Shown here piece by piece: positions 15,736 to 18,747 of a stretch of 18,747 bases of DNA. The position numbers and the translations under genes were made by a program. This DNA comes from Bacteroidales bacterium (GTDB lineage Bacteria > Bacteroidota > Bacteroidia > Bacteroidales > Muribaculaceae), in assembly GCA_004553095.1 (NCBI GenBank), contig SFMJ01000024.1:1-18747 (forward strand), given 5' to 3'. Each line of letters opens with the position of its first letter. The first letter of the stretch is position 1. The notes beneath the pieces were generated by a model, which had not been told where the DNA came from, made no database searches, and was given only the letters and a program-made list of their open reading frames with translations.

Positions 15736-16041
15736 AAGTCAAAAAGTTCAAAAATACCCACAAAGAAAAATAGGCAATATTGGACGAAAGTCGGGGCGAT
15801 ATATTACCTGTTTGGGATAAAAGTCGGGGCAAAAATTGATTTTTGATAATTTGGAGTCAAAACGGGAGAATCGGTTGGGGTCAAAAAAATGGGGATTATG
15901 TTCAAAAACATATAAAAAAAGTGTTTATTTTTTTTGCAAAATTTGTAAATTGGCGGCGAGAAAAAAAAGGGGGCAAAAAAGTGTAGGTTGCATTTATTGC
16001 TTTCCGTAAGAAATACCATCAAAAACTAAATTAAACGCATT
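15736..16041. promoter_or_regulatory. 306-base valS-ald divergent intergenic region
   Basis: This AT-rich gap has no convincing gene; a frame at 15804-16022 on the minus strand is low-complexity (Phe/Pro-rich) and I reject it. It contains two 16-base direct repeats, GGACGAAAGTCGGGGC (15782-15797) and GGATAAAAGTCGGGGC (15815-15830), 33 bases apart. A palindrome TATGTT-CAAA-AACATA is at 15897-15912. TAAATTGG at 15946-15953 is a one-mismatch -7 box that could serve ald. TATTTTTG (15749-15756, minus) matches a -7 box for valS but would leave a leader of only about 7 bases. Confidence 0.45.
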
Positions 16042-17148
16042 ATGAAAATCGGAATTCCAAAAGAGATCAAGAACAACGAGAATCGAGTTGGAGCCACCCC
16101 TGCCGGAGTCAAGGAACTCGTGGCACATGGCCATAGTCTCTACGTGCAGCACACAGCGGGCGAAGGGAGCGGCTTTGCCGACGATGAGTATATAGCGGCG
16201 GGTGCCACTATTCTCCCTACCATCGAAGATGTTTATGCTGAAGCCGACATGATCATCAAAGTAAAGGAGCCGATTGCCCCGGAATATAAGCTAATCCGCA
16301 AAGGACAATTGCTGTTCACCTACTTCCACTTTGCCTCAGAGCGCGAATTGCTGGATGCCATGCTCGAGAGCGGCGCTACTTGCATCGCCTACGAGACTGT
16401 TACCGATCGTGAGAACCGACTGCCGTTGCTGATACCGATGAGTGAAGTAGCGGGTCGTATGTCGATCCAGGAGGGAGCACGCTTCTTGGAGAAGCCCCAG
16501 GGAGGTCGCGGCATCCTGATGGGAGGAGTGCCGGGGGTAAAGCCCGCTCGCGTGTTGGTGCTTGGCGCCGGCGTGGTAGGGCGCAATGCAGCGCTGATGG
16601 CAGCCGGACTTGGAGCTGAAGTCACCATCACCGATGTCAACCTCAACGTGTTGAGACACTGCGCGGAAGTGATGCCGAAGAATGTGAAGACCCTCTACTC
16701 CTCACGCCACAATATCGAGCAAGAATTGCCGACGACCGACTTGGTGATCGGATCGGTGCTCGTGCCCGGAGCCAAGACCCCACACCTGATTACTGCCGAC
16801 ATGGTGAAATTGCTTCGTCCCGGATCGGTGATGGTAGACGTGGCAGTGGACCAGGGTGGATGTTTCGAGACTACACACCCGACGACCCACTCCGAGCCGA
16901 CCTATATGGTGGATGGCGTGGTGCAATATGCCGTAGCCAACATCCCGGGAGCCGTGCCCTACACCTCGACTATGGCTCTGACCAACGCCACCATGCCCTA
17001 CGCTGTTCGAATCGCTGACCTCGGCTGGCAAGAGGCTTGTCGTCGCGACAAAGGCCTGGCCAATGGTGTCAACGTGGTGGATGGCAAGATCACTTTCAAG
17101 GCAGTGGCAGAAGCCTTCGACCTCGAATATACACCCCTCGAACTCTAA
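16042..17148 (+). CDS. ald: alanine dehydrogenase
   Basis: The 368-residue enzyme reversibly deaminates L-alanine to pyruvate and ammonium with NAD. All residues expected from characterised family members are in place: R15 and K75 for substrate, H96 as acid/base (FTYFHFA), and D270 (VAVDQGG). The Rossmann nucleotide site is VLGAGVVG at 173-180, with D198 (ITDVN) to bind the NAD ribose. MKIGIPKEIKNNENRVG is the standard start. It is a single-gene unit, closed by the terminator at 17176-17216 and divergent from valS. Confidence 0.97.
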   Translation: MKIGIPKEIKNNENRVGATPAGVKELVAHGHSLYVQHTAGEGSGFADDEYIAAGATILPTIEDVYAEADMIIKVKEPIAPEYKLIRKGQLLFTYFHFASERELLDAMLESGATCIAYETVTDRENRLPLLIPMSEVAGRMSIQEGARFLEKPQGGRGILMGGVPGVKPARVLVLGAGVVGRNAALMAAGLGAEVTITDVNLNVLRHCAEVMPKNVKTLYSSRHNIEQELPTTDLVIGSVLVPGAKTPHLITADMVKLLRPGSVMVDVAVDQGGCFETTHPTTHSEPTYMVDGVVQYAVANIPGAVPYTSTMALTNATMPYAVRIADLGWQEACRRDKGLANGVNVVDGKITFKAVAEAFDLEYTPLEL

Positions 17149-17175
17149 GAGAGGATCATCTAACCGACATCGTAT

Positions 17176-17216
17176 GCGGGTCGCCTCCTCCGGGAGGTGA
17201 CCCGCCACCTTTTTTT
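17176..17216 (+). terminator. Intrinsic terminator of ald
   Basis: GCGGGTCGCCTCC (17176-17188) pairs with GGAGGTGACCCGC ending at 17205, a 13-bp stem with one G-T pair, closed by the loop TCCG in a C-G context (a UNCG-type tetraloop in RNA). Seven T (17210-17216) follow 4 bases later. The stem starts 28 bases after the ald stop. Confidence 0.93.
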
Positions 17217-17218
17217 AG

Positions 17219-17257
17219 AAGCACTCCCCTATTACGAAAAGCACTCCCCTATTACGA
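17219..17257. repeat. 20-bp tandem direct repeat
   Basis: A 19-base unit beginning AAGCACTCCCCTATTACGA occurs at 17219-17237 and again at 17239-17257, a period of exactly 20 bases with no mismatch. It lies just after the ald terminator and about 118 bases before the SemiSWEET start. It could be a paired binding site for a regulator of the downstream genes or a recent slippage duplication. I see no clear TAnnTTTG box in 17258-17374. Confidence 0.85.
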
Positions 17258-17374
17258 TAAAGAAAATAAAAAAGAAGTGCAATATAGGTGCCATGCAATA
17301 GATGTCAAGAAAACACGTTATAAGATTACCCTCTTTAGGGCAAACAGATAGATTAACAATCAAAAAGAGAAAAA

Positions 17375-17662
17375 ATGAACATCGAACTACTTAGCAACAT
17401 ATTCGGCTATATTGCCACAATCGGGATGCTCTGCGGCTACATGCCCCAAGCCATCCACACCATCCGCACACGCAACACGGATGGGATAGCCATGCCTACG
17501 TTCCTGTCGATGGGTATCGGCTCGTTTTGTTTTGCAGTTCAGGGAGCCTTGACAGGCAACATACCCTTATTGCTTACCAACGTAGTTACCACTCTATGTA
17601 GTGGTACAGTGACCTGGATCAAGATACAGAACAACCGAAAAGCGCGACGCAATGAGCCATAA
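17375..17662 (+). CDS. SemiSWEET family sugar transporter
   Basis: The 95-residue protein has three predicted membrane helices (about 6-26, 41-60, 63-83), the half-size unit of SWEET transporters that works as a dimer. The PQ motif is at P24-Q25 (GYMPQAIHTIRTRNTDGIAM), and N69 in LLLTN matches the substrate-binding asparagine of characterised SemiSWEETs. Aligned by eye, the usual substrate-contacting tryptophan of helix 2 is F53 (SFCFAVQG). The family carries mono- or disaccharides down a gradient. The last four codons overlap the acetyltransferase start by 11 bases, so the genes are cotranscribed. Confidence 0.9.
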   Translation: MNIELLSNIFGYIATIGMLCGYMPQAIHTIRTRNTDGIAMPTFLSMGIGSFCFAVQGALTGNIPLLLTNVVTTLCSGTVTWIKIQNNRKARRNEP

Positions 17663-18197
17663 TCGAGCCATCACATATCAAGAGATCAGAGAGAGTCAGT
17701 TGGCAGACTTTCTGCGAATATATAATGAATCCTTTCCGATAGATGAGAGGAGGCTATATGCAGATGAGGGGGAGTTGCGACGCTTCATGTCAGCGAAGCG
17801 AGGGAAGTTTCACATTCTTGCGCTGAATGAAGAGGATCGGCTACTTGGTTTTATCAGCTATTGGCAGTTCGAGCGCTACTGTTACTTAGAGCACTTTGCC
17901 ATCGACCCGTCAGAGCGAGGGCGGCGACTTGGGAGCGAAATGTTGGGGTATGTACGCGACAACATCGACAGTCGGATCCTGATCGAGGTAGAGAAGCCGG
18001 AGAGTGAAGAGGCGCGTCGGCGCATCGGCTTCTACGAGCGCAACGGCTACAAATTACGCAGCGACATCCGCTACATCCAGCCCCCCTACAGTCCGGAACA
18101 AGAGGGATTGGAATTGCTGCTGATGACCCACGACGAAGTAGATATAGAGAGCGAGAGCGACCTAATCGAGCTCAAGCGCGAAGTCTACAACGCATAG
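17652..18197 (+). CDS. GNAT family N-acetyltransferase
   Basis: The 181-residue protein has the GNAT fold. Strand 4 and the acetyl-CoA loop are at 78-97 (YLEHFAIDPSERGRRLGSEM), where RGRRLG replaces the usual R/Q-x-x-G-x-G/A with Arg at the first Gly. Motif B is at 122-135 (RRRIGFYERNGYKL), the typical FYEKxGF segment. The acceptor substrate cannot be told from sequence. The start ATG overlaps the 3' end of the SemiSWEET gene by 11 bases in a different frame, suggesting translational coupling. It ends 12 bases before the stop of a convergent gene, with no hairpin between them. Confidence 0.88.
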   Translation: MSHNRAITYQEIRESQLADFLRIYNESFPIDERRLYADEGELRRFMSAKRGKFHILALNEEDRLLGFISYWQFERYCYLEHFAIDPSERGRRLGSEMLGYVRDNIDSRILIEVEKPESEEARRRIGFYERNGYKLRSDIRYIQPPYSPEQEGLELLLMTHDEVDIESESDLIELKREVYNA

Positions 18198-18209
18198 AAT
18201 AGATCCGTA

Positions 18210-18747
18210 TTAGTCCCATTGGTGCTCGATGAGGCGATAGCCAAGTGTTAAGTCGGTGGTGCCGGCGTAGATCTCTTCGAGGCGATCTACTGCTGAGCAG
18301 AGCACGTCGGCGTGCTGAGACAGTTCGGTGTCTTGGCGGATATAGTCTTTGATCGCCTGTCGGTTCTCGATGAGGAGAGGGAGGATCACATACTCCATGA
18401 TATTGCGAGAGTGTTGCGGTTCCATCAAAGTCATTTGAAACTCACGCTCTTGGCTATGATCAGATATCAGTGTGTTGATTATTTCATAATTCATCTCAAA
18501 ATGACAATTCTCTTCCGAAAGAAGCGACCGGAGGATGTTGGCATAGAACAAGCGATCTTTGATCTTTGAGTTTTTTAATGAAATATCCCTGGCATCGACC
18601 ACTATACACATTCTATTATCATCGATCTTTGATATGCTCAACGCAGAATTCATAGGTCCATATTCTTCAAACATTATTACATAATCTCCAAGCGGCTTGG
18701 TGTGGTAGTTATTGTTAATACCTTTTTTTATCACACCCGGGAAGGCT
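18210..18747 (-). CDS. unrecognised protein, 3' part (5' end outside window)
   Basis: The frame is open to the right edge, and the codons before the GTG at 18732-18734 (reading AFPG) suggest it continues upstream, so this is the C-terminal 179 residues of a longer protein. I do not recognise it. It looks soluble and mostly helical in the second half (RNIMEYVILPLLIENRQAIK, then SQHADVLCSAVDRLEEIYAG). The first half is richer in strands and includes FEEYGPMNSALSISKIDDNR and CIVVDARDISLKN. There is no membrane segment. DNA at 18420-18747 is more AT-rich than neighbouring genes, which may mark a less conserved or acquired gene. Confidence 0.65.
   Translation of the reverse strand, partial: AFPGVIKKGINNNYHTKPLGDYVIMFEEYGPMNSALSISKIDDNRMCIVVDARDISLKNSKIKDRLFYANILRSLLSEENCHFEMNYEIINTLISDHSQEREFQMTLMEPQHSRNIMEYVILPLLIENRQAIKDYIRQDTELSQHADVLCSAVDRLEEIYAGTTDLTLGYRLIEHQWD

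Noticed and set aside
15804..16022. 72-codon minus-strand frame in the valS-ald gap
   Set aside because: Low-complexity Phe/Pro-rich translation of AT-rich repeats, with no conserved feature.

Overview
The window looks like a chromosomal housekeeping segment from a member of the Bacteroidales (Bacteroidota). Three things point there. Several intergenic regions carry the Bacteroidota promoter pattern (TAnnTTTG at -7, with TTTG about 20 bases upstream). Start codons lack Shine-Dalgarno sequences. One gene (11152-12939) resembles a Bacteroidota-restricted protein family (DUF4954). A Muribaculaceae-like gut bacterium is possible, but that is only a guess from protein flavour. I saw no CRISPR array, insertion sequence, prophage or integrase.

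Region 1 (1-2803, minus strand) is one translation block. Read in its own direction it runs promoter, tRNA-Thr(TGT), tRNA-Tyr(GTA), tRNA-Gly(TCC), tRNA-Thr(GGT), tuf, tRNA-Trp(CCA), secE, nusG, rplK (cut by the window edge). The four-tRNA-plus-tuf order is the same as thrU-tyrU-glyT-thrT-tufB of E. coli.

Region 2 (2921-8853, minus strand) holds glmS and, upstream of it, an operon of two paralogous M20C dipeptidases (PepD type) flanking an N-acetylmuramidase-like lipoprotein. The first dipeptidase and the muramidase are coupled by an ATGA overlap. A strong terminator ends the operon, and the glmS promoter overlaps that terminator. The 140-base glmS leader can fold. Together the region concerns dipeptide use, peptidoglycan cleavage and amino-sugar synthesis.

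Region 3 (8854-12939, plus strand) is divergent from region 2. It carries an untracked 42-residue membrane peptide, a Skp/OmpH-like protein with a lipoprotein signal, the ribosome-associated GTPase HflX, and a 595-residue hexapeptide-repeat protein of unknown function. A perfect 23-bp bidirectional terminator separates it from valS.

Region 4 (13114-18747) has valS (minus) divergent from alanine dehydrogenase (plus) across a 306-base intergenic region with direct repeats. After a textbook terminator and a 20-bp tandem repeat comes a two-gene unit of a SemiSWEET sugar transporter overlapping a GNAT acetyltransferase. The window ends in the 3' part of an unrecognised minus-strand gene. Nothing is clearly a new system. 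The most curious items are the dipeptidase-muramidase-dipeptidase operon, the glmS promoter/leader arrangement, the peptide plus Skp-lipoprotein pair, and a family of related intergenic hairpins.
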